39,203 nucleotides of DNA, from positions 9,142 through 48,344 of the forward strand of contig NW_019775817.1 of NCBI RefSeq assembly GCF_001039355.2, in the 5' to 3' direction. The DNA is from Lingula anatina (taxonomy: Eukaryota; Brachiopoda; Lingulata; Lingulida; Lingulidae). The notes under the pieces are model-generated. The model did not search any database. It was not told the DNA's origin and worked only from the letters and a program-made list of their open reading frames with translations. Shown one piece after another: positions 13,501 to 23,450 of the stretch. Numbering within the stretch: position 1 is the first letter of the stretch; each line of letters begins with the position of its first letter. Both the position numbers and the translations under genes were made by a program.

Positions 13501-16500
13501 GGTTTTTAGCATTTTAGCGCGATTTTCAAGATTTTCTACTGTTTCGGGACTGACTTCCTACAACATGAATGAAAGTTATAGGATATAGACCTGACAAGTT
13601 ATTTCAAACTCACCAAAGTCAAATAGATGGGTTTTGTATTTGGTTTTTAATAATTTTTTGTAAAAAGTTTATTTGAAAGGTAGCTAAACACTCAAAATCA
13701 TGGCGGCATTGACACCTTATATCAATAACATCATCATGGTATAATTATTCATAGTTTTGATAACATTTTTCCTTTTAGATTTCTCATGATTCCATTATCT
13801 TTTTAGGGTATCTATACTGAATTGGTGAAAAAATAGCTAGACAATGATTGCAACTAACTTGTCTTGTAAGAGATGCTCTGGGATCGGAATATATCAGAAT
13901 AGTTGCTGCTGTTGTAGTATTCAATTAATTTCATGCCATAACAATATTCAGGGGTGCAACACACAGCAAATTGGAAGAAAAATTTTAATCATTACATCTA
14001 GAGCTGAGTAGAAATGAGGTAAATGAGAATTTATTTCAGCTAGATGCTCCTGAGTTTTCCTGTTTCAACCAAGAATCATTCTAGGAAGGGAAAGATAACT
14101 ATGGCCTACATGTAGTTGAGAGTGTGAACGATGTGCATCTGAATGAGTGCATAGCTTTGACAAAGAAGATAATTACCAGAAATGGCAAAGGTTCTGGCTA
14201 TGCAACGCAGATAATACTATGGATTTGGTGAATATCCAGTTGAATATTCTGTGTTTGATCAGTGTGAAAACATGGATGAGACCCCTTTCCACAACCTTCA
14301 CATGGAACGGCAGTGTGGTGACACTGATCAAAGATTGAGGAAGAAACCAAATCTAGAGGCTGTGGCTTGAGGGACTGTGCTAAAAGAAACTAGCAAATTA
14401 AGGAAAACTGTTTCTACTGAATACCGGTGTTACATGAAAATCTGATCCCCAGTCAAAATTTCATAATGAAAATCTGACTCCCCCCATGAAATTTTGACTC
14501 CCCCTACATACCTTTATAAATCTTATTTTATTTGAGTATATGACTTCTACAACCCGAAGACCCCCCTATGAAAAAGCTGTTTATTTGATATTTGATGATC
14601 ATTTCAATACATTTCCATTAAGTATATTTTATCAAAAACATATGGGAAATATTAGAAAGTTTCATTGTAAAAAATTGGGTGAAAAAAATGAAAAAAAAAA
14701 ATCTTGAAAAATCTCCATTTTCATATCCGTGGTATTTGGACTCCCATGAAGACAAAACCCTATTTTATATTTAGTCACCATACCATTATTTTCCACATAG
14801 TTTGCATTGTGATGTATATTTTGTTAGTNCCCCCCCCCCCCCAGTCAAAATTTCATAATGAAAATCCGACCCCCCCCCCATGAAATTTTGACTCCCCCTA
14901 CAAACCTTAATAAAAATCTTATTTTATTTGAGTATATGAATTCTACAACCCCCTATGAAAAAGTTATTGGGTCCGTTAAAATATGTTATTGTATTTTCTT
15001 TTGGCTTACAATTTTTGTTACATATCTTTCTAATACTCCCTTTCTCTTCCTCTCTTTTTTGTAATATCAAAAAGGAGGGAAATATTATATATATATAATA
15101 GAGTACTCAACTTAAAAAATAATCTGAAATTGGCATCACCGATCTTCAGCAGCAAAATGGAATTACACACACTGGACAAAAGAAGTGTCACCCCCTAACT
15201 CAGAGCAAAAAAAGTAGGCAGATCTTGGGTACTTATAATGCCTGGTCTACTTATGATGTGACTAATGAGTATAAAACTGCTATACCATGGAATTGTATTG
15301 TTGGTCTTGGACATGTACAGCAAATGTTATTCCTGTCTTCCTCCAATATGGCAAAATACAGGTAATTATCTAACGATTATAGGTGCAAGTTACTNGTAAC
15401 CAGTGGGCTGTTCTACAACGTCCGGTCGTTAAGTTGTTACTGGATAAGTCCATCAGCTCTAAATTTTACTGACGTTGTTGAAATGTATTGTGTAAATGCA
15501 CTAAACGAGATGAAGAAAAAGGCCTAGCCCTATAAAATTTGCCAATGAATAAATGGGGATGTGTATAAAAAACGCTGATGTCCAACACTGCGAAAAACGA
15601 CACCTGGTTTATTATCTATGAAAATATATCTGCACATCCACGATACAGGGCAACAACTATGAGATATGGGCGTTAAAATTTCAACATGGCGCCGAATCTA
15701 TGAGCACACTTTACTCTCAGAAGATGTACCGTATTTTTATTTATATTCAAACATTTTGGAAAATGTAACATTAAACTTATATAAAACTGCAATTATGATA
15801 ATTTATTGTATTTATGTAGCAAATGGTTTGCTTTAGTGGTGGTATTAACTTTTTGGTAATACATCAACGTTTTGTTTATAGGAAATTAGTCTTAGTTGGG
15901 TCTTGTGTCTGCACATTTTGACCTTAAGTAATTGACCAAGGCAAGGTGATAACAGATGTCGAGGGTTAAGAAATGTCTTAGCTGCTGTGTATCTAGGCAC
16001 ACACATTTATATTTTAGGAAAGATGTTTTGAGGACTAAGTCGAGCTGCATTCAGTGAGAAGTCATTCAGCTTTGTTGTTGGGGAGATATTTACCCGCAGT
16101 TTTAGCAGCTTCACTGTATTATTGCTTAAGTTTCTTTATTGTTATTCGACACTGGTTACCAGTCATCACTTTTTGTGGTTTCAAGATCTGGGGACGGCTG
16201 CTCCTATAGCTGTTGTGATTTTTCATATTTTTCTTTATTAATCCTGGTTATACTCATTGACATACTTTATTATTTTTATATTATGGCACTTATATAGTTT
16301 GGGGGGATGTTTGATTATCTCCCCAGTTTTGTAACTTTGTATCTTATTAGTTTTCTTAATTAATAAATGACAATTTTCAGTCATATGGACTTATCTTACT
16401 TAATTTGGAGCAAAAACAGAGCTTCGTTGTGCTTGTGAACATTTGGCTTCCTATAAAATTATCAGAGAAAGGTGCACGTAAGTTCGTAGGTTCTACCGTT

Positions 16501-17197
16501 CAACAGCGATGACATGACATCGTCTCTTATGCGTTAAGGTTACAATTACCTGTGTTTTGTTTCCAGATTTCCAGATAATTTGTCCTTCTTTGGAACACTT
16601 TGTCAGTGTCTTGCAAATTCCCGAATGATTATATCCACCTGAAAATGGTTAGATATATTGTATACAAAGAAGTTTGCCTAACTTTCAAGGTGTTATGGTC
16701 ACAATTACCGAAAGCACTTGACAATTTGTAACGACTTATCAAAAATAATTTGTCATCGAAAAATGGTCATAGGTGTTACATCTCTAACTTAAATACAAAT
16801 AAAAAGAAAACATGCCCCACTTGTCAGATATAAAATGTATATTAAGAAAGCCACTTATTAAAAAAACATTCATCATAAACATTATTGTCAGTAATAAATG
16901 AACATAATTTACCTGCACAACAAAGGTCATTGCATTCCGGTTGGGGTTTAACTTCAGTAATGGCTGCAGCATACAGCTATAATATATAAAAGTCATATTT
17001 GCAATGAATGATGACAAATGATAAAGCTTAAAAAACATAGAATTGCAGGGGAAAACAAACACAAGGTCTTAATAACTGTTTTTTATAAAGCCCTTGATCC
17101 CCCTATTCTTAAAATAGTGCAATTTATTAAAATGTAGCGCATGAGGACAAATCACAAACAGACTTACTGCTGCAAAATGGATCAAATAGACGACCAT
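826..17197 (-). CDS. TNFR superfamily-like type I membrane receptor, 13 exons, 3' end off the left edge
   Basis: The spliced reading frame joins 17168-17197, 16913-16976, 16550-16638, 12513-12642, 7662-7716, 3995-4027, 3537-3572, 3055-3086, 2788-2859, 2499-2576, 2057-2086, 1191-1220 and 826-855, giving 236 residues before the window ends. All introns are GT-AG and every phase fits. Residues 1-15 are a hydrophobic signal peptide. The ectodomain has cysteines at 25, 29, 30, 40, 46, 65, 67, 81, 90, 92, 95, 119, 123 and 146. The run C40-x5-C46-x18-C65, with a G-x-K-x-x-D block before C65, has the spacing of a TNFR cysteine-rich module such as one in 4-1BB. Sequons lie at N58, N102 and N130. Residues 157-178 form the transmembrane helix. 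The tail becomes N/Q-rich and repetitive. No death domain or TRAF motif is visible, but the tail is incomplete. The receptor family is inferred from one good module; the gene structure itself is strong. Confidence 0.8.
1191..1220 (-). CDS. Receptor exon 12: 30-bp tail repeat exon, copy 2
   Basis: It has the same length, phase and splice sites as the exon at 2057-2086. With the split codon it reads N-QNNGRDNPA, differing from copy 1 by few bases. Its repeat unit is short (about 367 bp) because the middle of the intron is deleted at about 927. Confidence 0.68.
2057..2086 (-). CDS. Receptor exon 11: 30-bp tail repeat exon, copy 1
   Basis: It lies between an acceptor with an eight-T tract (tttttttt-cag) and gtaagtatg, phase 1 in and out. 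With the incoming split codon it reads D-RNNERDNPA. It is the first of three equal mini-exons, each carried in a repeated intron block. Confidence 0.68.
2499..2576 (-). CDS. Receptor exon 10: start of the cytoplasmic tail
   Basis: The chosen 78-bp exon uses a CAG acceptor behind a long pyrimidine tract and a gtaagt donor, phase 1 in and out. It encodes a hydrophobic-aromatic stretch (NLFPFIYYIIEQIA) and then a basic one (SLRRIIN). A TAG acceptor at 2544-2546 would give a 45-bp exon in the same frame, so two isoforms differing by 11 residues are possible. Confidence 0.6.
2788..2859 (-). CDS. Receptor exon 9: transmembrane helix
   Basis: This 72-bp exon has a CAG acceptor and a gtgagt donor, phase 1 in and out. 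It encodes about 22 hydrophobic residues (ILVLAIIETVIMSIVVGLCI) followed by C-Y-R, a typical stop-transfer end. With the N-terminal signal peptide this makes a type I topology. Confidence 0.82.
3055..3086 (-). CDS. Receptor exon 8: membrane-proximal micro-exon
   Basis: This 32-bp exon has a CAG acceptor and a gtaagt donor, phase 2 in and phase 1 out. It encodes NSGALEDMII, which leads straight into the transmembrane exon. Confidence 0.7.
3537..3572 (-). CDS. Receptor exon 7: stalk micro-exon
   Basis: This 36-bp exon has a CAG acceptor and a gtaaat donor, phase 2 in and out. It encodes IPDISDSTPGT; the split codon with the next exon gives C146. It shares its phase and donor sequence with exon 6, plus a GTTCC...CTGAAAT plus-strand frame, so it may be an old duplicate of that exon. 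Confidence 0.67.
3766..3988. repeat. Foldback element between receptor exons 6 and 7
   Basis: Near-perfect inverted arms lie at 3766-3839 and 3918-3988 (about 72 bp each), around a 78-bp loop that repeats the word TTAGCTTACGAC. It looks like a foldback MITE. Its right arm ends within a few bases of the exon 6 splice donor. Confidence 0.85.
3995..4027 (-). CDS. Receptor exon 6: stalk micro-exon
   Basis: This 33-bp exon has a CAG acceptor (after a T-rich tract) and a gtaaat donor, phase 2 in and out. It encodes ALPPGRNITT with an N-glycosylation sequon. It directly abuts the right arm of a long foldback repeat (3766-3988). It adds 11 residues and could be skipped without shifting the frame. 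Confidence 0.68.
5001..5315. mobile_element. MITE, GCAGTAG family, copy 1
   Basis: This is a 315-bp element bounded by inverted repeats: ctcccgcacgaaaatgcagt at the left and the reverse of ctcccgcaagaaaacgcagt at the right. The inside is built of GCAGTAG/CTACTGC words. It has no coding capacity and no clear target duplication. Confidence 0.75.
5479..5768. mobile_element. MITE, GCAGTAG family, copy 2
   Basis: This is a 290-bp relative of the 5001-5315 element in the same orientation, with the same internal order and terminal cccgcacgaaaatgcagtag / cgttttcgtacggg. It sits at an equivalent place in the next tandem intronic unit. Confidence 0.72.
6450..7661. other. Rest of receptor intron 5, no gene seen
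   Basis: Unique-looking AT-rich sequence with a G-run near 6653-6661. Short open frames occur on both strands but none has splice context, codon bias or a recognisable motif. Confidence 0.5.
7662..7716 (-). CDS. Receptor exon 5: end of the cysteine-rich ectodomain
   Basis: This 55-bp exon has a TAG acceptor and a gtgggt donor, phase 1 in and phase 2 out. It encodes NGQDVEDFDGTKHCVSK, with C119. The codon completed by the next exon is C123. A CAG 10 bases downstream of the TAG could also accept, but that would break the phase to exon 4, so the TAG was chosen. Confidence 0.68.
8255..8290 (-). pseudogene. Possible relic of a receptor stalk exon
   Basis: This 36-bp block follows an intact CAG acceptor and would read in phase 2 like exons 6 and 7. 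It shares CACTGC-ACCAGGA with exon 6 and the tatgctgaaa acceptor context (plus strand) with exon 7. No GT donor follows, so it should not splice. Confidence 0.4.
8525..8570 (+). repeat. Poly-T tract, 46 bases
   Basis: An uninterrupted T run in receptor intron 4. It could be a poly-A tail of a minus-strand retroposon or simple slippage; no tail-linked element was recognised. Confidence 0.9.
10467..10496 (+). repeat. Poly-T tract, 30 bases
   Basis: A second uninterrupted T run in the same intron, with no recognised partner element. Confidence 0.9.
12513..12642 (-). CDS. Receptor exon 4: second cysteine-rich segment
   Basis: This 130-bp exon has a pyrimidine-rich CAG acceptor and a gtaggc donor, phase 0 in and phase 1 out. 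It encodes six cysteines, including CWC, an ACICIRC cluster and the sequon NVT. It is the largest exon of the receptor. The CxC and CxCxxC pairs finish the first module and open a less typical second one, for which I recognise no exact family match. Confidence 0.8.
13200..13375 (-). mobile_element. LINE 3' end remnant
   Basis: The minus strand near 13225-13345 reads LLPLEIRSIEST, then (after a stop) KKQLKTYLFKKCF. This is the usual C-terminal ending of many CR1/L2/Jockey-type LINE reverse transcriptase proteins (W-N-x-L-P ... F-K-x-x-L-K-T-x-L-F). It is broken by stops and is a short fossil in receptor intron 3. Confidence 0.55.
14447..14963 (+). repeat. Pair of about 130-bp direct repeats
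   Basis: Blocks 14447-14577 and 14833-14963 both run from 'cagtcaaaatttcataatga' to 'ccctatgaaaaag'. They are separated by about 255 bp. The second begins in a C run next to an ambiguous base at 14829, which suggests an assembly-difficult spot. Confidence 0.8.
16550..16638 (-). CDS. Receptor exon 3: core of the TNFR-type cysteine module
   Basis: This 89-bp exon has a CAG acceptor and a gtaatt donor, phase 1 in and phase 0 out. It encodes GYNHSGICKTLTKC followed by SKEGQIIWKSGNKTQ. The next exon supplies D-N-R-C. The cysteine spacing (5, then 18) and the conserved G, K and D positions match a TNFR module of the type found in vertebrate 4-1BB. NKT is an N-glycosylation sequon. Confidence 0.8.
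16913..16976 (-). CDS. Receptor exon 2: signal cleavage region and first cysteines
   Basis: This 64-bp exon runs from a TAG acceptor to a gtaaat donor, phase 0 in and phase 1 out. It encodes the end of the signal peptide, an acidic/proline linker and the motif ECNDLCCAG, which contains C25, C29 and C30. CC pairs followed by a G-x-Y motif are common at the start of TNFR cysteine-rich domains. Confidence 0.75.
17168..17197 (-). CDS. Receptor exon 1: start codon and signal peptide
   Basis: This 30-bp coding part begins with ATG and encodes MVVYLIHFAA, then splices at GCA|gtaagt in phase 0. The hydrophobic run continues into exon 2 (LYAAA), so the signal peptide is split by an intron. No acceptor is needed upstream, because the sequence before the ATG can serve as 5' UTR. 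Confidence 0.75.
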
Positions 17198-18822
17198 TGT
17201 TCACTGATGTTTAAAGTGCCTGTAAGGGAGAAATAATGTTACGTAAATAATGCCATTTTTGGTAAAGTATTTATATCAAGGGTCGTAAACACGAGTGTAA
17301 TTATCACCAAGGGAAAACCTGAATGTTGAGTAGCCGAAATAGAAGGCATTCACAGTGCAATAAATAGATAAATAAATAGATAAATAAATAAATAACATTT
17401 GAAAAATATAATACAAGAAGCCTTCAACATCTAAACCTACAAATTACTATAATGCATATTGTCCTAACATGCATTTTATCTAAAATAGATAATGCACGTC
17501 TTTAAGCCTATATTGAGGATTTTGGGCAACTATAAACCAAACCAGCTTTAAGTTAATTCGAATACAACTATACAGGCTATTGAACAATACGCTTGCAGGC
17601 TGTTTGCAGATGTGTGTGTGTGTGTGTGTTTTAATCTGGGACATTCCACGAAGATGGAAAAAAATGCAGAGGCATTCTAATTAGATGTTTATAAATAGCC
17701 CGATTTTCAAAAACAGTTAACAGACTACATGGTAAAACTCTTTCTTTTTCGCCGCAGAGACTGCAGAAACAATTCGCTTTCCGGCCATTGATCTTTACAA
17801 GCCCACTCTGTACTATTTAACTATTAATGCAAAAACAATGCAATAACAATGCAATTCAAGTATACTCCGACCCACAAGAAATAACAACAAAAACAGATGA
17901 TTTACTTAACTAATTAAGTTCGTCTTACATAGTCTTTATGTGAGTATAATTCACTTTACAAATCAGTCTCTACTGCGCCAGTATTGTGTCCTATGCTTGA
18001 CAGGTTTTCTAGGTCTGCTAATGTAGGTAATTCTAATGTTGACAGTTCTAAGTTACGAGGTCTACGGTGTGGAATATATTGCTTACTAGGCCCACTTCAC
18101 GCTGATTGATTTGCAACAGGTATGCAACTGAATGTGAGCTTTTCTCTCTATAGCCCCAGGCTGTATGCTACAATGTTTAAGCCCCCGCCACACTTATTCG
18201 GAATCAGCAAGAATCAAGCAGAACCAGCTGGAATGTCTACATTTAAAAATTCGTACTACATTCGGGAAGAAATTTCAAATAGACCTAATTTTTTGAAAGA
18301 ATGCCGTTGGAATACGCAAATATGCTTGAATCCGCCTGGAATGATTCATGTGCATTTCGGCGGTATTAGCTCTCACATGCAGTTCGAATGTAGTTGGAAA
18401 ACGAGGAAGATGAATAATCCTGTCACAATGCAGTACGTACATGTACGAGTATAGTTCAATTGCTGACTTAAATAGGATCGAGATGCATTTGAGTTGCAGT
18501 CTGGCTCATTCTAGCAGGATTTGAAGTCTCTTGCCATTTTGGTTCTCCTTCGAATGTGATCAGAATGTTTCGAATGCTGTCGGAATACTGTTAGAATATT
18601 TAGAATGCAGTCACATTGCAGTAAGAAAACTATTCAAATGCCATTCGACAAATTTCCACTTATAATGCATTTCAAAAGTTTTTAACATGAGCAAAACATT
18701 CGGGGTGATCACAAGAATGGGTAAAACTATTTGGAATGCACTCAGAAATTTTAGAATGCTCTTCGAATATATCCAGGAACGCACAAAGAATTGTCATTCC
18801 GACTGCATTCTTCTTTACTTTC

Positions 18823-18877
<55 letters not shown>

Positions 18878-18895
18878 TTTTTATTATTATTATTG
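18823..18895 (+). repeat. (AAT)n microsatellite with inverted (TTA)n end
   Basis: About 18 AAT units are followed directly by TTTTTATTATTATTATTG, so the tract can fold on itself. Confidence 0.9.
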
Positions 18896-20132
18896 AGATA
18901 TTGCACCCACAACGGGTTGGAGTTATACATATATTTATTTAATTCACAAATTCAAAGAAGACCTGGTTATTTTGGTTCTGTTTCACATTCTAACCACAAG
19001 ACCATACGAGCGGTTAACTGTAACGTGATTAAGTCGAGACAGGTCGTGCGCATCGTGTTCTTTTTAACATTATCATTCTTGTGGTGAGGATACCAAGTAC
19101 TGGAAGGGCGTTAAATTGTATATACTTAAACCGTTTCAGTAATGATTCTTGGACATTTTAACGAACGTTTCATTATCTGTAGACACTTTTAGTGGTTACG
19201 ATAATAGACAGAAATTGTACATTGCTGATTAAATCATTTTTTCCGTTTTCTATTTTTGTGTTCAGATAATATGACTTTGCAATTTTTGAATGTTGAAAAA
19301 GTGACAGAATGTGGTATCATCATATTTTCAATGGTTTTACAAAATGACGAAAGAAACAGCGTTAAAGATTCGCACATTGACACTTACCTGTAGCCTTATA
19401 TGGAGGTTTGAGGTGTTGTAATCTTACCATACGTGGGGTAAAGGAATGCAAAAACTTGCCAACAATTGCAATTTGTGTTTTTCCAAGATTTTATTTTATT
19501 TATTATAATTTATTTTTATCATTATATTTAGAAAGCAGCCATGTCCAACTATGAAAAATATAGTGTACGTCCAACTAGGTGACCCTCATACACATATTTT
19601 TAACAGGCCCTTTCAACCTTCCAGGGGCATGTTTACGAATCCTTGCGACCGGTGAGAAACTTGTAAGCGACCAAGCAACTAGTAACTGTCAATCGACCGT
19701 ACAGTTACGAGTAGTATCCGATCAGCTATCGCTTGCAAATTAGACCAACCTTTTGCGACCACTTAAAACCTATAGCAACATTCTTGCGACGGAGGTTGCA
19801 ATAAGGTTTCAAGCGCAGTGTGACCCAGGCTTAAGCTCATGTTCTTTGCTGTATTGTATTTTGACTAGCAACCAAAACATGCTGCTATGTTTACATTACA
19901 TGCACTGTAGCATGAATTACACGGCATAAAAAGCCAATGTTCTGCTATATTACTCGTCAGCTCATGGGTCTGATAATTCTCTTAACAAGCATTTTCAATT
20001 GTGTAAAGTTCTATCGGAAAGTTCAGGGCCTAAGGGTTTACGACCCTTTTATGCTAAGCTGAAAATTGCAGTTGCACTATTACTACGTTTTTCCCGATCA
20101 AGTAAAGACGTCTGAACAAAAAGGCTTTGTTG

Positions 20133-20305
20133 CCCTTTTCCGATCAGGCAAATGCCACTTTAGGTACAACTTAAATATACATGTAAACCGTTTTCGATAA
20201 AATAAAGGTGATTTTAGTTACGTTTTCATTACCCTTTTCCGATCAAGTGAATGCGATTTTAGGTACAACGTCATTATGGACTTTTTACGATAAAATAAAA
20301 TTACA
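20133..20305 (+). repeat. Two diverged direct repeats of about 98 bp
   Basis: Both copies start 'cccttttccgatca', contain 'ttaggtacaac' and end in 'cgataaaataaa'. No function is evident. Confidence 0.65.
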
Positions 20306-21161
20306 CATTCATTAATTTAACAACATGACTTTCAGTTACTATAATTCTATGGAAGTAACGGGTATGCTTTAAGTATAGGCCTTGATGTCGCAACCCAGCA
20401 ATCTGTATCATTTTAAAATAGTATTTGAGCCGACTGTGAATTTGAGTCAAATACCATTTAACTGGAATAAATCAGCAAATTGAAAAAAAAAAGAAAAACA
20501 AAATTTGATAATTTCTGGAGTGTTTAAGCGATATTTCGAAAATAACCCTCGGGGGAAGGTTCCTAAGGTGAGATAATCTTATGACCGGTGTGGCAGTAGT
20601 GCACGTCTTAGTCTAAGTCCTGGGAATGCAAGTCCTAGGGCATGCATTGCTAGGAATGGAAGTCCTAGGACATACGTTGCTAGGATTCAATGTCCGTAGG
20701 ACGAAGGCTCCCAAGCAATGTAAATCCTACGTGTAGTAATGCACGTCCTAATAGGACGTGCGATCCAAACATTTTAGTAACGCATGTCCTATATAGTTTA
20801 CACCAAGAAATGACATGAATAAATACATATAGAGACATAGCCCCCCTACTAGTTTTAAAGATGTAATAAACGTTTGATGTATTCTATTTATATGGTATTT
20901 TATCTTTATATTTTACAATGTTTTCCGATAGGCAGTTTAAATGCATATTAATGAAGAAACAAAAACAATTTATTTATTTTATGTGTATTTTTCATCTAGT
21001 AACATGTTAACGCATATTTTTGGCGTACTCCTCCCTCCTCCCTCATTGGTTTGCCCGATATTTTTTTAACAAAATAAGGCACCATCCAAAGGCATCCCTT
21101 ATTTTCATCCTATGAGGTATATGTACAGTGTATACTTTTTCATGTCCTTTTCTACTGGGGT

Positions 21162-21276
21162 CACCCTGAGCTTCAGAGATAACTTGACACTAGCCTTTTC
21201 ACTATAGCCTATTGACACGATGAATATAGGCTATAGTGAAGAGGTTAGTGTCAAGTTATCTCTGAAGCTCAGGGTG
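21162..21276. repeat. Long hairpin with about 50-bp arms
   Basis: The arms read caccctgagcttcagagata... and the inverse ending ...tctctgaagctcagggtg, around a loop of about 12 bases, with only a few mismatches. The transcript of either strand would be a long stem. Confidence 0.85.
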
Positions 21277-21719
21277 GCTGTTGTGTACCTTTTGTGTTTT
21301 GCGTCAAAATTCTTATTTTCTCTCCCTCTCTCTCTCTTTTTCAAAACCTCATTCCTAAGAGAAAAATCACTTTACACAAAACGCGGGATCTCCGTTCTTA
21401 GATTTATTTTTCGGTTTACACTCGCTGAAATTTATAAAACTCAAACTCGATGGAAATTTGCTCTTGATGGACTGTATGGACTGAGATTTAAGATATCAAG
21501 ACAGTTTCGAAATTGAAAAAAAGCAATATTTGTATATAATGTTCTGTAATAACCCTTTGCTATTTTTGGTGCCTTGACACTTAAAAGAAAAAACAAAAAA
21601 AAGTTGTAAATGCAATGAGCAGGGAATTTCGAACACATATTAGACATTGTCTAAGGCCCATTGTTAAACATTCTGCTACAAGTAGTAAATAGGGAAAGGG
21701 GGTTAAGGTCATGTCAAAG

Positions 21720-21800
21720 GTAGGTCTCGAACCCATAGATGCAACAGAAGGACACATGAATTCTTACCTTGTAGTATTGCACGTTAACCACTACACAGAC
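21720..21800 (-). mobile_element. tRNA-like SINE head or tRNA relic
   Basis: The minus strand carries a box A-like TGGTTAACGTG (21780-21790) and a perfect box B-like GGTTCGAGACC (21723-21733), 46 bases apart. No foldable acceptor stem was seen, so a SINE promoter is more likely than a working tRNA. Confidence 0.5.
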
Positions 21801-23323
21801 GAGCTGAAGTTTCAAACCTCTCATTTAACAGTTTTATCATTTAATAGTATTATTAGCTAAGGATAGGACTTTCAAATGGTCGGACTTTTATTACTGTCAT
21901 AGGTGTAACAGGAATAAAAGTCCGACACTAATACAAGTCCTATCTACTATAATTATGAGCCAGGAACCTAAGTCCCTGTAGGACTACTATTCCCAAGTAA
22001 TGTTAGTAATGTTAGTCCTACAGACAACCATTACCAGGAACCGAGGTCCGGAGGACTTGGATTAATGTTACACCGGCATGATCACGCCTTCCAATAATAT
22101 ACTGTATAGAAAGTCTAGGAAAATAAATTGGAAATTTCGAAGGAATGAACAAAAATATACTGCAGTTCTACTAAAGTCTCTTGTAGTTAAATGCCATTCA
22201 CAATCTAAGGCCCAACAAGTGATAAGCATTTACCAGTCAAAAACAGGTATACAAGGGCACTCTGCTGTGTTGTATTGTTGGAGGTTGTGTAACGACCGTT
22301 GCAAGGCCACAAAAAAGCAAGGCGGGACCCCTGCGAAAAAACGTTGTTCAGTCTCATAGAAAAAAGTATGGGATTACGGCTGTTGAAAGGCTGCATAAAA
22401 GACAGAGGGGTACCCCCGCGGAAAACGTTATTTAGTTTGTAAAGCTTTGTACTGTTCCAACGTCACTCCGCGGAGGCTGAAAAATCAGAAAAATATCTTT
22501 GTGCCGTGTGCAAAAGAGACGGGATTTTCTCGTCACAATAATAGCCAAGAAACAAGCAGTGATATCGGTTTTAGCGCGCGGTAGCAAATTGCGATGCCTT
22601 CAAGAAATGCAATAGCGATGGATCGCCACATAATAATTGCATGCAGGTGCAATTTCCGATGCTTTCGAGCCAAGCTGAAAATGAAAGGTGCGACAAAATA
22701 CAGGTATGTCACTAATGTAACTCCAACCATTGCCAAATAGGAATATTAGTACATATCGCGTTATGTATGCTTATCATAAACTTGCAAATATGTTACAGTG
22801 GTATTACCGTAAGTTAAAATATTGACTAGAGAAATACTTTTTAATTAATATTTCTACTTTGAAAATTAAATTATGGATTTACTTTCTATTATTATCTCTG
22901 TAAGTTACAACTTTTAGTTATCATTTAGCTAGAGAGGTATCTATCCTAATTCATATATACAACAGTGCAGGATAACGTAAAATTTGCATAGGTGCACAAG
23001 GACTAAAACAACACTCGATGGCTGACAATAGCCGACATGTTACTGAGAATAAAATCGGAGTCCAAGTGACTCCAAACTTGCAGTCCAGCAGTGGTGCCTA
23101 AATTAACTCCTAATAGGAGTCAAGTTGACCCCGGTGCAGTAACGCCATCCCAGACCCCACAGAAGGGTCACTGTTGACTCCATTCACACATCCCTTCATC
23201 CCTTGATTTATCTCTTCAAAAGTGTCACCTTAACCCCATATTAAGGGATTTTTGACTCCTTAGCACATTATGAAAAAAGGACTAGTAGCAGTATATACCT
23301 CAGTGCCATTTGTTACACACTGG

Positions 23324-23385
23324 CTGTCCCGGACAGGCTCGAACCCATGTCCGGAGGCGGACACTTTAACCACAAGACCAATCTA
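23324..23385 (-). mobile_element. tRNA-like SINE head
   Basis: The minus strand reads ggtcttgtggttaaagtgtc, then a short stem, then gggttcgagcctgtcc, giving box A (23362-23372) and box B (23335-23345) only 16 bases apart. The spacing is too tight for a normal tRNA. A similar 'tcttgtggtta' word occurs at about 18993-19004, so the family may be repeated. Confidence 0.55.
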
Positions 23386-23450
23386 AGTAGCAATAACAAA
23401 CAGTTTTTAAATCTGGTAATAAAGAACATGACTTACCACAAATATACCAA

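Larger units (their letters stand above)
12643..16549. other. Receptor intron 3 (3.9 kb), no gene seen
   Basis: AT-rich intron with the LINE remnant, the direct repeat pair, ambiguous bases at 14829 and 15395, and a single mariner-type terminus at about 15163-15195 (cactggacaaaagaagtgtc) that matches the one at 38876. No other feature could be supported. Confidence 0.5.
17198..20575. other. Intergenic region upstream of the receptor
   Basis: It must contain the receptor promoter and 5' UTR, but I see no convincing TATA box or defined factor site. It holds a (TG)n at 17611-17629, an (AAT)n tract with a facing (TTA)n at 18823-18895, an element fragment opening with an aagcccccgccacac-type terminus at about 18180 and filled with GAATG words to about 18790, and a lone terminus (cagtgtgacccaggctta) at about 19814. 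Confidence 0.5.
20582..22080. mobile_element. Possible DNA element with subterminal GTCCTAG arrays
   Basis: The left end (accggtgtggcagtagtgca) and the inverted right end (gccggtgtaacattaatcc) are similar. Inside each end is an array of short inverted words around GTCCTAGGAC (20600-20760 and 21850-22070). The middle has no transposase-like frame but contains a strong hairpin (21162-21276). It could be one 1.5-kb non-autonomous element or two related fragments. Confidence 0.45.

Noticed and set aside
17198-17400. Defined promoter motifs (TATA, NF-kB-like) for the receptor
   Set aside because: Near matches occur but none is better than expected in AT-rich sequence, so no site is claimed.
18791-19087. 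98-codon frame with a poly-isoleucine run
   Set aside because: It is simply the (AAT)n microsatellite read in one frame.
23324-23385. A working tRNA gene
   Set aside because: Box A and box B are present but spacing is too short and no acceptor stem pairs, so a SINE head fits better.
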